From Marinibacterium anthonyi (lineage in GTDB: Bacteria; Pseudomonadota; Alphaproteobacteria; Rhodobacterales; Rhodobacteraceae), in the NCBI GenBank assembly GCA_003217735.2, contig CP031585.1, forward strand, positions 2,343,501-2,407,500: a stretch of 64,000 bases of DNA. Direction: 5' to 3'. A program made the position numbers and the translations under genes. The stretch's first letter is position 1, and each line of letters begins with the position of its first letter. Below the pieces are notes generated by a model. That model did no database searches. It was not told the DNA's origin and saw nothing but the letters and a program-made list of their open reading frames with translations. Positions 53,349 through 62,112 of the stretch are shown here, in pieces.

Positions 53349-53990
53349 ATGCCGACACACGACACCAAACCCCGCAACCGCCAGCAGACCAAAGATCGCA
53401 TCCTGACCGCCCTCCAGGCGATCCTGCTGCGCGACGGGTTCAACGGCGTCTCTATCACCTCGGTCGCGCACGAGGCCGGCGTCGACAAGGTGCTGATCTA
53501 CCGCTATTTCGGCCGGATCGACGACCTGCTGACCGCCTTCGGCCAACATGCCGATTTCTGGCCCTCCGTCGATGAAGTGCTGTCCCCCGACAACGACATC
53601 CTGGCCCCCGCCGAACGCCTCGCGTCCTTCTTCAACCGCTTCGTCGAGGCGCTGCGCGCGCGTCCGATGACGATCGAGATCCTGGCGATGGAAATCGGCG
53701 CGCCCAATCCGCTGACCGCCGCGCTCGACGCCACGCGCGAGGCCTGGGGCAGGGAGGTCGCGGACCGCCTGGCCGTCGGTCTCGACATGCCGCACCGCCG
53801 GCTGGCGACCATCGTCACCCTGCTGGTCTGCGGCATCCAGTTCCTGGGCCTGCGGGCGCGCGCCACCGACACGTTCGGCGGCATCCGCATCGGCAGCGCC
53901 ACGGGCTGGCAGACCATCCGCGCCGATCTCGCCTGGCTCTGCGACGCGCTGCTGAGCGATCTTCCGCCCCATCCGACACAGCCGGGCTGA
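53349..53990 (+). CDS. TetR-family transcriptional regulator
   Basis: This is a 213-residue TetR regulator. The N-terminal helix-turn-helix (about 15-60) reads ILTALQAILLRDGFNGVSIT, then VAHEAGVDKVLIYRYFGRID. The C-terminal helical domain (about 70-210) binds an unknown ligand. The ATG at 53349 is favoured; a GTG at 53307 lies within the operator. It is divergent from the secreted protease, and a very strong palindrome lies between. Autoregulation and protease control are inferred. Confidence 0.9.
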   Translation: MPTHDTKPRNRQQTKDRILTALQAILLRDGFNGVSITSVAHEAGVDKVLIYRYFGRIDDLLTAFGQHADFWPSVDEVLSPDNDILAPAERLASFFNRFVEALRARPMTIEILAMEIGAPNPLTAALDATREAWGREVADRLAVGLDMPHRRLATIVTLLVCGIQFLGLRARATDTFGGIRIGSATGWQTIRADLAWLCDALLSDLPPHPTQPG

Positions 53991-54089
53991 GGGGACCGGC
54001 GCCGTCCCGTCCCGGGCCCTCACGCCGCGGCCCCCGGCGTCCGGCGGTCCCGACCCAGACCCCGACCCTGTCCCCGACCCCGACCCGTC

Positions 54090-54103
54090 GTTTTGTACAA
54101 AAC
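54090..54103. promoter_or_regulatory. Palindrome GTTTTGTACAAAAC upstream of yajC
   Basis: A perfect 14-bp AT-rich palindrome stands out in a GC-rich spacer, 172 bases before yajC. On its left, the minus strand carries closely spaced runs of three to four G (54045-54085) that could fold as a quadruplex. A binding site or transcript end signal are both possible. Confidence 0.4.
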
Positions 54104-54275
54104 CGCCAAATCCACGCGCCCGGATGGGACAAAGCGGTCGAAACCGCCGTGTTTTCGCCTTCCGCGAATAGACGTCCGCACCGCCTTGCGCCTCCTGCAT
54201 AACGTCCATATGTTCCGCGCAACCTCGACCGGGGGCGCATTCCAGCATCCCTGACAACCCCAAAAGGACACGTTC

Positions 54276-54563
54276 ATGGACAGCAGCGCTATTGCCCAGT
54301 TCCTCCCGCTCATCCTGATCTTCGCGATCATGTACTTCCTGCTCATCCGTCCGCAACAGCAGAAGGTGAAACAGCACAAGGCCATGGTCGAAGCGCTGCG
54401 CCGCGGGGACCAGGTGGTCACGCAGGGCGGCCTGATCGGCAAGGTGTCCAAGGTCAAGGACGACAACGAAGTCGAAGTCGAACTGTCCGAAGGCGTCAAG
54501 GTGCGCGTGGTGAAATCCACCATCGCCCAGGTGCTCAGCAAGACCGAACCGGCGAAAGAATAA
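54276..54563 (+). CDS. yajC: Preprotein translocase subunit YajC
   Basis: This is a 95-residue single-span membrane protein (helix about 8-26, FLPLILIFAIMYFLLIRPQQ), followed by a small beta domain with the family signature RRGDQVVTQGGLIGKVSKVK. YajC associates with SecDF and the Sec translocon. AAAAGGA precedes the ATG. It is the first gene of the yajC-secD-secF operon. Confidence 0.96.
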   Translation: MDSSAIAQFLPLILIFAIMYFLLIRPQQQKVKQHKAMVEALRRGDQVVTQGGLIGKVSKVKDDNEVEVELSEGVKVRVVKSTIAQVLSKTEPAKE

Positions 54564-54596
54564 GCCTCGTCAATAACTTAAAGGACAGGGCGGATC

Positions 54597-56258
54597 ATGC
54601 TGCAGATCGAGCTTTGGAAGCGGGTGCTGATCTGGGCCACCTGCGCGGTGGGCCTGTTGCTGGCAGCGCCCAACGCCTTCTATTCCCGGGTCGAAACCCA
54701 TAACGACGCCGCCAAGGCGATCGAAAATGGCCAGGTCACCGCGCAGACGCAGGCCGACCTGGCCCTCTGGCCCTCGTGGCTGCCCTCCAACATCGTCAAC
54801 CTGGGCCTCGACCTGCGCGGCGGCGCGCACCTGCTGGCCGAGGTCAAGGTCCAGGACGTCTATGCCTCGCGCATGGAATCCCTCTGGCCCGAGGTCCGCG
54901 ACGCGCTGCGTCCCGAACGCGACACCGTCGGCACCATTCGCAAACAGCCGTCTCCGCCGGATGAACTTCGTGTGAAGATCTCGGATGTCGCCGGCATCGA
55001 CCGGGCGCTGACGGTCGTGCGGGGCCTCTCGCAGCCGGTGACCTCGGTGTCCGGCGTGGGCGCGCAGGACCTGGATGTGCGGGCCGATGGCGACGAGATC
55101 ATCGTGACGCTTTCGGATGCCGAAAAGCAGGCCACCGATGACCGCACCGTCCGGCAAGCCCTTGAAATCATTCGCCGCCGTATCGACGAGGTTGGCACAC
55201 GCGAACCCACGATCCAGCGCCAGGGCACCGACCGGATCCTGATCCAGGTGCCGGGCATCGGGTCTGCGTCCGAACTCAAGGACATCATCGGCACCACCGC
55301 CCAGCTGACCTTCAACCCGGTCGTGTCGCGCACCGCCGACGCCGATGCCCACGTGGACGTGGGCGACAAGCTGGTGCCGGCGACCGATCAGGACGGGCTT
55401 TATTACATCATCGAAGCCGCCCCCGTCGTCACCGGCGAGGAACTGACCGACGCCCAGCCGACCTTCGATCAGAACGGCCGCCCGGCGGTCAGCTTCTCGT
55501 TCGACAACCACGGCGCGCGCAAGTTCGGCGACTATACCCGCGACAACATCGGATCGCCCTTCGCCATCGTTCTGGACGACGAGGTCATATCGGCCCCGGT
55601 GATCCAGGCGCATATCGCCGGCGGCTCGGGCATCATCACCGGCAACTTCACCATCGAGGACAGCACCAACCTGGCCGTCCTGCTGCGCGCCGGCGCGCTG
55701 CCCGCCGGGCTGGAGTTCCTGGAAGAACGCACCATCGGCCCCGAACTGGGCCAGGACAGCATCGAAGCCGGCAAGGTCGCCACCTTCGTGGCCTTCGCCG
55801 CCGTCCTGATCTTCATGTTCCTCAGCTACGGGCTGTTCGGGATCTTCGCCAACATCGCGCTGATCATCAACGTGATCATGATCTTCGGGGCGCTGTCGCT
55901 GATCGGGGCGACGCTGACGCTGCCGGGGATTGCCGGCATCGTGCTGACGGTCGGCATGGCGGTGGACGCCAACGTGCTGATCTTCGAACGAATTCGCGAG
56001 GAACTGAAGACCGCGCGCGGTCCGTCCCGCGCGATCCAGCTGGGCTACGAAAAGGCGCTGTCCGCCATTCTGGACGCCAACATCACAACGCTCATCACCG
56101 CCGTCATCCTTTACGTCATGGGTTCCGGCCCGGTGCGCGGCTTTGCCATCACGCTGGGGCTCGGCATCCTCACCTCTGTCTTCACCGCGATCTACGTGAC
56201 CCGCGTGATGGTGGTGAGCTGGTACGATCGCAAACGCCCCAAGACGATCGAGGTCTGA
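54597..56258 (+). CDS. secD: Protein translocase subunit SecD
   Basis: SecD is a 553-residue RND-type membrane protein that uses the proton gradient to complete protein export. The first helix (ATCAVGLLLAAPNAFYS) precedes the periplasmic P1 domain with LGLDLRGGAHLLAEVKVQD near residue 68. QRQGTDRILIQVPGI near 205 and VSFSFDNHGARKFGDYT near 300 follow. The five C-terminal helices (FVAFAAVLIFMFLSYGLFGI and AVDANVLIFERIREEL) contain the conserved Asp of the proton path. It lies 33 bases after yajC and 1 base before secF. Confidence 0.97.
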   Translation: MLQIELWKRVLIWATCAVGLLLAAPNAFYSRVETHNDAAKAIENGQVTAQTQADLALWPSWLPSNIVNLGLDLRGGAHLLAEVKVQDVYASRMESLWPEVRDALRPERDTVGTIRKQPSPPDELRVKISDVAGIDRALTVVRGLSQPVTSVSGVGAQDLDVRADGDEIIVTLSDAEKQATDDRTVRQALEIIRRRIDEVGTREPTIQRQGTDRILIQVPGIGSASELKDIIGTTAQLTFNPVVSRTADADAHVDVGDKLVPATDQDGLYYIIEAAPVVTGEELTDAQPTFDQNGRPAVSFSFDNHGARKFGDYTRDNIGSPFAIVLDDEVISAPVIQAHIAGGSGIITGNFTIEDSTNLAVLLRAGALPAGLEFLEERTIGPELGQDSIEAGKVATFVAFAAVLIFMFLSYGLFGIFANIALIINVIMIFGALSLIGATLTLPGIAGIVLTVGMAVDANVLIFERIREELKTARGPSRAIQLGYEKALSAILDANITTLITAVILYVMGSGPVRGFAITLGLGILTSVFTAIYVTRVMVVSWYDRKRPKTIEV

Positions 56259-56259
56259 C

Positions 56260-57228
56260 ATGCGCCTGAGACTGATCCCCGACGACACCAAGTTCGACTT
56301 CTTCGGCAAGTGGAAGCTGTGGCTGGGTATTTCCGGGTTCCTGATCGTGCTGGCCCTGGTGTCCTTCGGGGTGCGCGGGCTGAACTACGGCATCGACTTC
56401 CGCGGCGGCACCACCATCCGGACGGAATCGGCGACCCCGGTCGACGTGGGCGGCTACCGCGATGCGATCACGCCGCTGAACCTGGGTGACATCACCATCA
56501 CCGAGGTCTTCGATCCCAGCTTCGACGACACCCAGAACGTCGCCATGATCCGCATCCAGGCGCAGGACGGAGGCGAGGCCCTGGCGGCCGATACCATCGC
56601 TTCGATCCAGACCGCGCTGCAGGCGGTGGCCCCGGACATCAAGTTCGTGCAGGTCGACAGCGTCGGGCCCAAGGTCTCGGGCGAGCTGATCAAGACAGCC
56701 GTGCTGTCGGTCGCCTTGGCGATCGGGGCGGTGCTGGTCTACATCTGGCTGCGCTTCGAATGGCAGTTCGCCCTGGGCGCCGTGATCGCGTTGATCCACG
56801 ACGTGGTGCTGACCATCGGGGTGTTTTCCGAACTGCAGATCCGCTTCGACCTGGCCATCATCGCGGCGCTGCTGACCATCGTCGGCTATTCGCTGAACGA
56901 TACGGTCGTGGTCTTCGACCGGGTCCGCGAGAACCTGCGCAAGTACAAGACGCGCGATCTGAAGGACGTGCTGAACCTGTCGATCAACGAGACTCTCAGC
57001 CGGACGATCATGACCTCGCTGACCACGCAGATCGCGCTGGTGGCGCTGTTCGCGCTTGGCGGCGACGTGATCCGCGGCTTCGTCTTCGCGATGATCTGGG
57101 GCGTCTTCGTCGGCACCTATTCGTCGATCTTCGTGGCCTCGACGATCCTGCTGTGGCTGGGGGTGAAACGCGACTGGACCAAGCCGGGCAACACCGCCGG
57201 CAACCAGTTCGCCAACATCGATGCCTGA
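56260..57228 (+). CDS. secF: Protein translocase subunit SecF
   Basis: SecF is a 322-residue partner of SecD. After helix 1, LNYGIDFRGGTTIRTESATP (about residue 43) is the family signature. LAIIAALLTIVGYSLNDTVV and FDRVRENLRKYKTRDLKD near 215 carry the conserved VVFDRxRE segment. Six membrane helices are seen. The stop overlaps the following TSUP frame by 8 bases, so that gene was once coupled to secF. Confidence 0.97.
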   Translation: MRLRLIPDDTKFDFFGKWKLWLGISGFLIVLALVSFGVRGLNYGIDFRGGTTIRTESATPVDVGGYRDAITPLNLGDITITEVFDPSFDDTQNVAMIRIQAQDGGEALAADTIASIQTALQAVAPDIKFVQVDSVGPKVSGELIKTAVLSVALAIGAVLVYIWLRFEWQFALGAVIALIHDVVLTIGVFSELQIRFDLAIIAALLTIVGYSLNDTVVVFDRVRENLRKYKTRDLKDVLNLSINETLSRTIMTSLTTQIALVALFALGGDVIRGFVFAMIWGVFVGTYSSIFVASTILLWLGVKRDWTKPGNTAGNQFANIDA

Positions 57229-57975
57229 CATCCTGGCCGAGGTCCTGGGTTACCCGGGCCTCGGCTGGCTGATCGCGGCGGCATTGCTGGCGGGCACGGT
57301 CCGCGGCTTTGCCGGTTTCGGCACCGGCATGGTCTTTGTCCCGGTCGCGGCGCAGGTGCTGAACCCGTTCTGGGTGCTGCTGGTCGTCCTGGTGATGGAC
57401 CTTTTCGGCCCGATCCCCAACACCTTCCCAAGGCCTGGCGCGCGGCCGACAAGGCCGACCTGGTGCGGCTGCTGACCGGCACGCTGATCTGCCTGCCGCT
57501 GGGGCTGTGGGCGCTGGACCTTGTGGCGCCCGAACTTTTCGGCCTGATCGCGGGCCTCGTGGCGCTGGCCATGGTGGGGGCAATGATCCTCGGGCTGCGG
57601 TTTCACGGGCGGCTGGGGCCGGGGCTGGTTCTGGGCACCGGCGGCATGGCCGGGTTCCTGGGCGGCGTGTCGGGCATTCCCGGGCCGCCGGTCATCCTGC
57701 TCTACATGGCCTCTCCCAATCCGGCGGGGGTGGTCCGGGCCTCGGTGATGATCTATCTTTTCAGCTACGATTTCCTGCTGGGCGGGGTGCTTGCGGCCAA
57801 GGGCGTGGTGACGCTGGTGCCCGCGCTGATCGGGCTGCTGCTGGCGCTGCCCAACGTGCTGGGCAACGTGATCGGCGGCTGGCTGTTCCGGCCGGGCCTT
57901 GAAAAGGCCTATCGCGCCGTGGCCTATGTGATCATCACCGCATCGGCGCTGTCGGCCCTGCGGATATGGGAGTGA
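57221..57975 (+). pseudogene. TSUP-family permease interrupted by a one-base frameshift
   Basis: The frame starting at 57221 (LAGTVRGFAGFGTGMVFVPV) encodes the first TSUP repeat but ends at 57475. The rest of the protein continues in another frame: reading across about 57427 gives PKAWRAADKADLVRLLTGTL, then GGMAGFLGGVSGIPGPPVIL and so on to 57975. Deletion of one C in what was probably a CCCC run explains the shift. The two halves together have about 250 residues, normal for the family. It may be a recent pseudogene, a sequencing error, or a frame restored by slippage. The gene overlaps secF by 8 bases. Confidence 0.82.
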
Positions 57976-57979
57976 AGCG

Positions 57980-58333
57980 ATGCGACTGAACGAGATGCAG
58001 TTCAACGATGCCGATCCGATCGAAGGGTACGGGCCCGGCTTCTTTCGCATCGGCGGCACGGTGTGGTCGGGCGCGGTTCTGACCGGCCCGCGCGGCACCT
58101 CGGCCTGGGGCGGCTATGACGATGTCGCGGCCATCCTGGCGCTGCGCGACGACGTCGACGTGGTCTTCATCGGCACCGGCGCCGAGGTCGCGCACCTGCC
58201 CACGGGCTTTCGCGCGCAGATGGACACGGCGGGGCTGGGCGTCGAAGGCATGACCTCGCCCGCGGCGGCACGGACCTATAACGTGCTGCTGTCCGAAGGC
58301 CGCCGGGTTGCCGTGGCACTGCTGCCGGTCTGA
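57980..58333 (+). CDS. Mth938/NDUFAF3-like domain protein
   Basis: This is a 117-residue protein of the Mth938-like family (DUF498), related to the mitochondrial complex I assembly factor NDUFAF3. The family patterns [13 protein letters not shown] near residue 14 and [17 protein letters not shown] near 58 are present, ending with the [20 protein letters not shown] helix-strand. It occurs next to secDF in many alphaproteobacteria, as here. A role in complex I assembly is possible but unproven in bacteria. Confidence 0.92.
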   Translation: MRLNEMQFNDADPIEGYGPGFFRIGGTVWSGAVLTGPRGTSAWGGYDDVAAILALRDDVDVVFIGTGAEVAHLPTGFRAQMDTAGLGVEGMTSPAAARTYNVLLSEGRRVAVALLPV

Positions 58334-58442
58334 TTTTCTTCGTCGAAGAAAATCGTTCCCCCCGGCCTCGACCGCACCGCGCGGATGACACCCGGTCCCC
58401 GCGTCCGATCCGCGCACCGGATTTTATTCGCAGAATAAAATC
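58331..58442. repeat. Pair of AT-rich palindromes between Mth938-like gene and ccmA
   Basis: GATTTTCTTCG-T-CGAAGAAAATC (58331-58353) and GATTTTATTC-GCA-GAATAAAATC (58420-58442) are perfect inverted repeats. The first overlaps the stop of the upstream gene. They resemble the pair after soxB, beginning GATTTT and ending AAAATC, and again occur two at a time. Confidence 0.75.
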
Positions 58443-58476
58443 GACCAGCCCCCGGAACCTGAGCTACCCCTCACCC

Positions 58477-59091
58477 ATGACGCTGACGATCACCGACCTC
58501 TGCATCGCCCGTGGCGGGCTGCCCGTGGTGGCAAACCTGTCGCTGACCCTCGCGCCGGGCCAGGCGCTGGTCATCCGTGGCCCCAACGGCATCGGCAAGA
58601 CGACGCTTCTGCGCACCATCGCCGGCCTGCAGCCGCCGCTGTCGGGCACCATCGACGGCGCCGAGGAAACCATCGCCTATGCCGGCCATGCCGACGGGCT
58701 GAAACCGACCCTGACCGTCACCGAAAACCTGACCTTCTGGGCCCGCGTCTTCGCCCGGCCCGGCATTACCGCCGCGCTTGACGCCTTCGACCTGCACGGG
58801 CTGGCCGACCGCCCCGCCGGATCGCTGTCGGCCGGTCAGAAACGCCGCCTGGGCCTGGCCCGCCTGCTGGTCACCGGCCGTCCCATCTGGGTGCTGGACG
58901 AACCCACCGTCTCGCTCGACACCACCGCCGTGGGCCTGTTCGCCGATGCCGTGCGCGCGCATCTGGGGCAGGGCGGGTCGGCGCTGATCGCCACCCATAT
59001 CGACCTGCGGCTTGACGCCACGATCCTCGATCTGACCCCGTTCAAGGCCATCCCCCCGGCCTATGACGACAGCGACGAGGGCTTCCTGTGA
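58477..59091 (+). CDS. ccmA: Haem exporter ATPase CcmA
   Basis: This is the 204-residue ATP-binding subunit of the CcmAB complex, which drives release of haem-loaded CcmE in system I cytochrome c maturation. Walker A is [20 protein letters not shown] near residue 35, the signature [16 protein letters not shown] near 118 and Walker [14 protein letters not shown] near 140. The stop overlaps ccmB by 4 bases. Confidence 0.95.
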   Translation: MTLTITDLCIARGGLPVVANLSLTLAPGQALVIRGPNGIGKTTLLRTIAGLQPPLSGTIDGAEETIAYAGHADGLKPTLTVTENLTFWARVFARPGITAALDAFDLHGLADRPAGSLSAGQKRRLGLARLLVTGRPIWVLDEPTVSLDTTAVGLFADAVRAHLGQGGSALIATHIDLRLDATILDLTPFKAIPPAYDDSDEGFL

Positions 59092-59744
59092 TCGCGCTCC
59101 TGTCCCGTGACCTGAAACTCGCCTTCCGCGCCGGCGGCGGCTTTGGCCTGGGCCTGGCCTTCTTCCTGATCATCACCATCCTGGTCCCGTTCAGCGTCGG
59201 CCCCCAGTCGCAGCTTCTGTCCACCATCGCCCCCGGCATCCTCTGGCTCGGCGCCTTGCTCGCCTGCCTGCTCTCGCTCGACCGGCTGCTGGCGCTCGAC
59301 TGGGAAGACGGCACGCTCGACCTGCTCGCCACCGCGCCCCTCCCGCTCGAGGCGACGCTGGCCATCAAGGCGCTGGCCCATTGGCTGACCACCGGCCTGC
59401 CGCTGGTTCTGGCCGCGCCGGTGCTCGCCGTCCTGCTGAACCTCCCGCCCCAGGGGTTTTCCTGGCTGGTCATCTCGCTGGCCATCGGCACGCCCGCGCT
59501 CAGCGTTATCGGCATCTTCGGCGCCGCCCTGACCGTGGGGCTCAAGCGCGGCGGCCTGCTGTTGTCGCTGCTGGTCCTGCCGCTTTATGTCCCGACGCTG
59601 ATCTTCGGGGCCGAGGTCGCCCGCCGGGGCGCCACCGGGCTCGAAACCCTGCCGCCGCTGCTTCTGCTGGGCGGCATCACCGCCGGCAGCTTCGCCCTTT
59701 TGCCAATTGCGGCCGCCGCCGCCCTGCGCGTCAATCTGCGCTGA
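59088..59744 (+). CDS. ccmB: Haem exporter permease CcmB
   Basis: CcmB is a 218-residue six-helix membrane subunit. It starts [20 protein letters not shown], and [20 protein letters not shown] near 55 and [20 protein letters not shown] near 83 are typical CcmB segments. The gene overlaps ccmA by ATGA, giving tight coupling for complex formation. It is followed after 54 bases by ccmC. Confidence 0.95.
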   Translation: MIALLSRDLKLAFRAGGGFGLGLAFFLIITILVPFSVGPQSQLLSTIAPGILWLGALLACLLSLDRLLALDWEDGTLDLLATAPLPLEATLAIKALAHWLTTGLPLVLAAPVLAVLLNLPPQGFSWLVISLAIGTPALSVIGIFGAALTVGLKRGGLLLSLLVLPLYVPTLIFGAEVARRGATGLETLPPLLLLGGITAGSFALLPIAAAAALRVNLR

Positions 59745-59798
59745 CAGGTCGATCAACTGACGATTGTCGCAACCGTTAACCAAGATTAAACAGGTCAC

Positions 59799-60533
59799 AT
59801 GTCGCTCTGGGAATATGCCAACCCCAAGAAGTTCCTGCGCACCTCCGAGACGGTCCTGCCGTATCTCTGGGGGCTGGCCGCGCTGTGCCTCGTCGTGGGG
59901 CTGACCTGGGGCTTCTTCTTCACGCCGGACGATTACCGGCAGGGATCCACCGTCAAGATCATCTACCTGCACGTGCCCTCGGCGCTGATGGCGATCAATG
60001 CGTGGTTCATGATGCTGGTCGCCTCGCTGATCTGGCTGGTGCGCCGCCACCATGTGTCGGCCCTTGCCGCCCGCGCCGCCGCCCCCGTGGGGGCCGCGAT
60101 GACCATCATCGCGCTGATGACCGGCGCGATCTGGGGCCAGCCGATGTGGGGCACCTGGTGGGCCTGGGATCCGCGCCTGACCTCGTTCCTGATCCTGTTC
60201 CTGTTCTACCTGGGTTACATCGCGCTCTGGGCCGCGATCGAAGACCCGGACACGGCGGCCGACCTCACGTCGGTCCTGTGCATCGTCGGATCGGTCTTCG
60301 CCGTGCTCAGCCGCTACGCGGTCAACTTCTGGAACCAGGGCCTGCATCAGGGCGCCTCGCTGTCGCTCGACAAGGAGGAAAACGTGGCCGACGTCTTCTA
60401 CCAGCCGCTTCTGGTCGCCATCGCGGGCTTTGTCCTGCTGTTCCTGGCGCTGGTTCTCTACCGGACCGGAACCGAAATCCGCGCGCGGCGCATCCGCGCG
60501 CTTCTGGCGCGCGAACGGGCAGGGGCGGCATGA
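59799..60533 (+). CDS. ccmC: Haem-handling membrane protein CcmC
   Basis: CcmC is a 244-residue six-helix protein that loads haem onto CcmE. The tryptophan-rich WWD segment is MWGTWWAWDPRLTSFLILFL near residue 110. His residues flanking it (YLHVPSALMAIN near 55 and NFWNQGLHQGASLSLD near 180) are the expected haem ligands. The stop overlaps ccmD by ATGA. Confidence 0.96.
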   Translation: MSLWEYANPKKFLRTSETVLPYLWGLAALCLVVGLTWGFFFTPDDYRQGSTVKIIYLHVPSALMAINAWFMMLVASLIWLVRRHHVSALAARAAAPVGAAMTIIALMTGAIWGQPMWGTWWAWDPRLTSFLILFLFYLGYIALWAAIEDPDTAADLTSVLCIVGSVFAVLSRYAVNFWNQGLHQGASLSLDKEENVADVFYQPLLVAIAGFVLLFLALVLYRTGTEIRARRIRALLARERAGAA

Positions 60534-60688
60534 TGCCCGATCTTGGCAAATACGCCGACACGGTGCTGTCGGCCTACGCGGTGTCGATCCTGGTGCTGAT
60601 CGTGCTGGTTGCCGTCACTTTGCTGCGCGGACGCCGGGTGCGCGCCCGCATGGAACAGGTCGAACAAAGGGTCCGCCGCAATGGCTAA
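60530..60688 (+). CDS. ccmD: Haem exporter accessory protein CcmD
   Basis: CcmD is a 52-residue single-helix protein. DLGKYADTVLSAYAVSILVL is the characteristic N-terminal half, with the conserved Tyr, followed by a very basic tail (LLRGRRVRARMEQVEQRVRR). It starts at the ATG overlapping the ccmC stop; a second ATG follows at once. The stop overlaps the ccmG frame by 8 bases. It aids release of holo-CcmE from CcmABC. Confidence 0.92.
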   Translation: MMPDLGKYADTVLSAYAVSILVLIVLVAVTLLRGRRVRARMEQVEQRVRRNG

Positions 60689-61220
60689 GATTTCCCCGCT
60701 GATGATCGCCCCGCCGGCGATCTTTGCCGCGCTTGTCATCACCTTCGGCATCGGCATGTTCCGCGAAGACCCCGACGCGCTGCCCTCGGCCCGCGAAGGC
60801 CAGCAGGCGCCCGCCGTCAAGGTCGCGCCCCTGGGCGACATGCCGTCCTTTGGCGACGCCGACCTGCGCGATGGCCAGGTCAAGCTGGTGAACTTCTGGG
60901 CCAGCTGGTGCGCGCCCTGCCGGGTGGAACACCCCAACCTCGACGCCCTCGCCGGCGAAGGCCTGACCATCTACGGCGTCAACTACAAGGACGAGGCCGG
61001 TAACGCGCTGGGATTCCTGAACGAACTGGGCAATCCCTACACCGGCATCGGGGCCGACAGTTCCGGGCGGATGGGCATCGACTGGGGCCTGTACGGCGTG
61101 CCCGAAACCTACGTGATCGACGGCAACGGCAAGGTCATCATGCGCTTTGCCGGCCCGCTGACCCAGCGCGCCATCGCCGAAAACCTGCGCCCCGCGCTGG
61201 AAAAGGCCCGCGCCGACTGA
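60681..61220 (+). CDS. ccmG: Thiol:disulfide reductase CcmG (DsbE)
   Basis: CcmG is a 179-residue membrane-anchored thioredoxin that reduces apocytochrome c cysteines. An N-terminal anchor helix (APPAIFAALVITFGIGMF) is followed by the active site FWASWCAPCRVEHPNL near residue 76 and the cis-Pro segment YGVPETYVIDGNGKVIMRF near 135, including the family's GVPET. The ATG at 60681 overlaps ccmD. It ends the ccmABCDG cluster; ccmE, F and H are not in the window. Confidence 0.95.
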   Translation: MAKISPLMIAPPAIFAALVITFGIGMFREDPDALPSAREGQQAPAVKVAPLGDMPSFGDADLRDGQVKLVNFWASWCAPCRVEHPNLDALAGEGLTIYGVNYKDEAGNALGFLNELGNPYTGIGADSSGRMGIDWGLYGVPETYVIDGNGKVIMRFAGPLTQRAIAENLRPALEKARAD

Positions 61221-61237
61221 ACGCGTCGTGGTCGGCG

Positions 61238-61855
61238 TCAATCGTCCGGCGGGGTCAGGACGGGCAGGGACCAGTCGCGCGCATGGGCGACCAGCCGCAG
61301 CACCACGGCACAGGCAAAGATCACCAGCGGCGCCAGGTCGGGCGCGATGGCCAGCCGGTCGCAGACATAGACCGCGATGCCCACGAACACCGCGATGATC
61401 CCGTAGAACCCCGACCGAAGCACCACCGGAACATCCCCGATCAGGCTGTCGCGCAGCAGCCCGCCGCCCACCGCCGTCAGCAGCGCCAGCAGGGTCGTCC
61501 CGAACAGCTGCAGCCCATGGTCCAGCGCCAGCGTCGCGCCCGTCACCGCGAACGCCGCCAGCCCGATCGCATCGGCGGTCACGAAGGTCCACCGCCGCTC
61601 GACCCTGCGGATCCCGGTCAGGTGCAGTACAAAGCCCACCACGACCGTGGCGAAGATCAGCGAACTGGCCAGCCCGTCGGTCAGGATCCCCGGCACCCGG
61701 CCCAGCAGCAGCTGGCTGATCATTCCGCCCGCCGACGCCGTCAAAAAGGCCACGATCACCAGCCCCAGCACATCCAGCTGCCGCCGCGCCCCCGCGACGA
61801 AACCGGAATAGGCGAAGGCCACGGTGCCGATGATGTCGAAGGCGGTGAACCACAT
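61238..61855 (-). CDS. TRIC-type (UPF0126/YadS) membrane channel protein
   Basis: This is a 205-residue protein with two repeats of a three-helix unit plus one extra helix, matching the trimeric intracellular cation channel family. GTVAFAYSGFVAGARRQLDV near residue 11, TASAGGMISQLLLGRVPGIL near 39 and the second-repeat AVGGGLLRDSLIGDVPVVLR near 128 are diagnostic. Prokaryotic members form homotrimeric K+-permeable channels. It is convergent with ccmG. The 257-base upstream region holds a striking palindrome. Confidence 0.9.
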   Translation of the reverse strand: MWFTAFDIIGTVAFAYSGFVAGARRQLDVLGLVIVAFLTASAGGMISQLLLGRVPGILTDGLASSLIFATVVVGFVLHLTGIRRVERRWTFVTADAIGLAAFAVTGATLALDHGLQLFGTTLLALLTAVGGGLLRDSLIGDVPVVLRSGFYGIIAVFVGIAVYVCDRLAIAPDLAPLVIFACAVVLRLVAHARDWSLPVLTPPDD

Positions 61856-62041
61856 GGGCCGGGTCCTGTTGATGCGTCGCCCTATTCCACACGCAGGCCC
61901 CGGCTTGTCCAGCACGCTTGGGCGAAATCGCGGCTCCGTTGCACCGGCCAATCGTCCAAGCCGTCCCCTGCGGGCCATGCCCAAACCTGAAGAAACGGTT
62001 AATTCGCCCCTGCAAGCCATTGATATCATTGAATGCGAAAA

Positions 62042-62059
62042 TGTCCCACGCGTGGGACA
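62042..62059. promoter_or_regulatory. Perfect 18-bp palindrome TGTCCCACGCGTGGGACA
   Basis: This uninterrupted palindrome lies in the spacer between the acnA stop and the TRIC-type gene start, next to the acnA terminator. Its perfect symmetry and ACGCGT centre suggest a dimeric DNA-binding protein. It is 187 bases upstream of the TRIC gene. No known consensus is assigned. Confidence 0.6.
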
Positions 62060-62067
62060 CGCCCATG

Positions 62068-62093
62068 AAAAAGGGCGCCCGAAGGCGCCCTTT
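62068..62093 (-). terminator. Intrinsic terminator of acnA
   Basis: Read on the minus strand, AAAGGGCGCC-TTCG-GGCGCCCTTT is a perfect 10-bp stem capped by a UUCG tetraloop, followed by two further T bases giving a TTTTT run. It lies 20 bases after the acnA stop. Confidence 0.92.
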
Positions 62094-62112
62094 GGATCAC
62101 TCCGTGCCGGGA

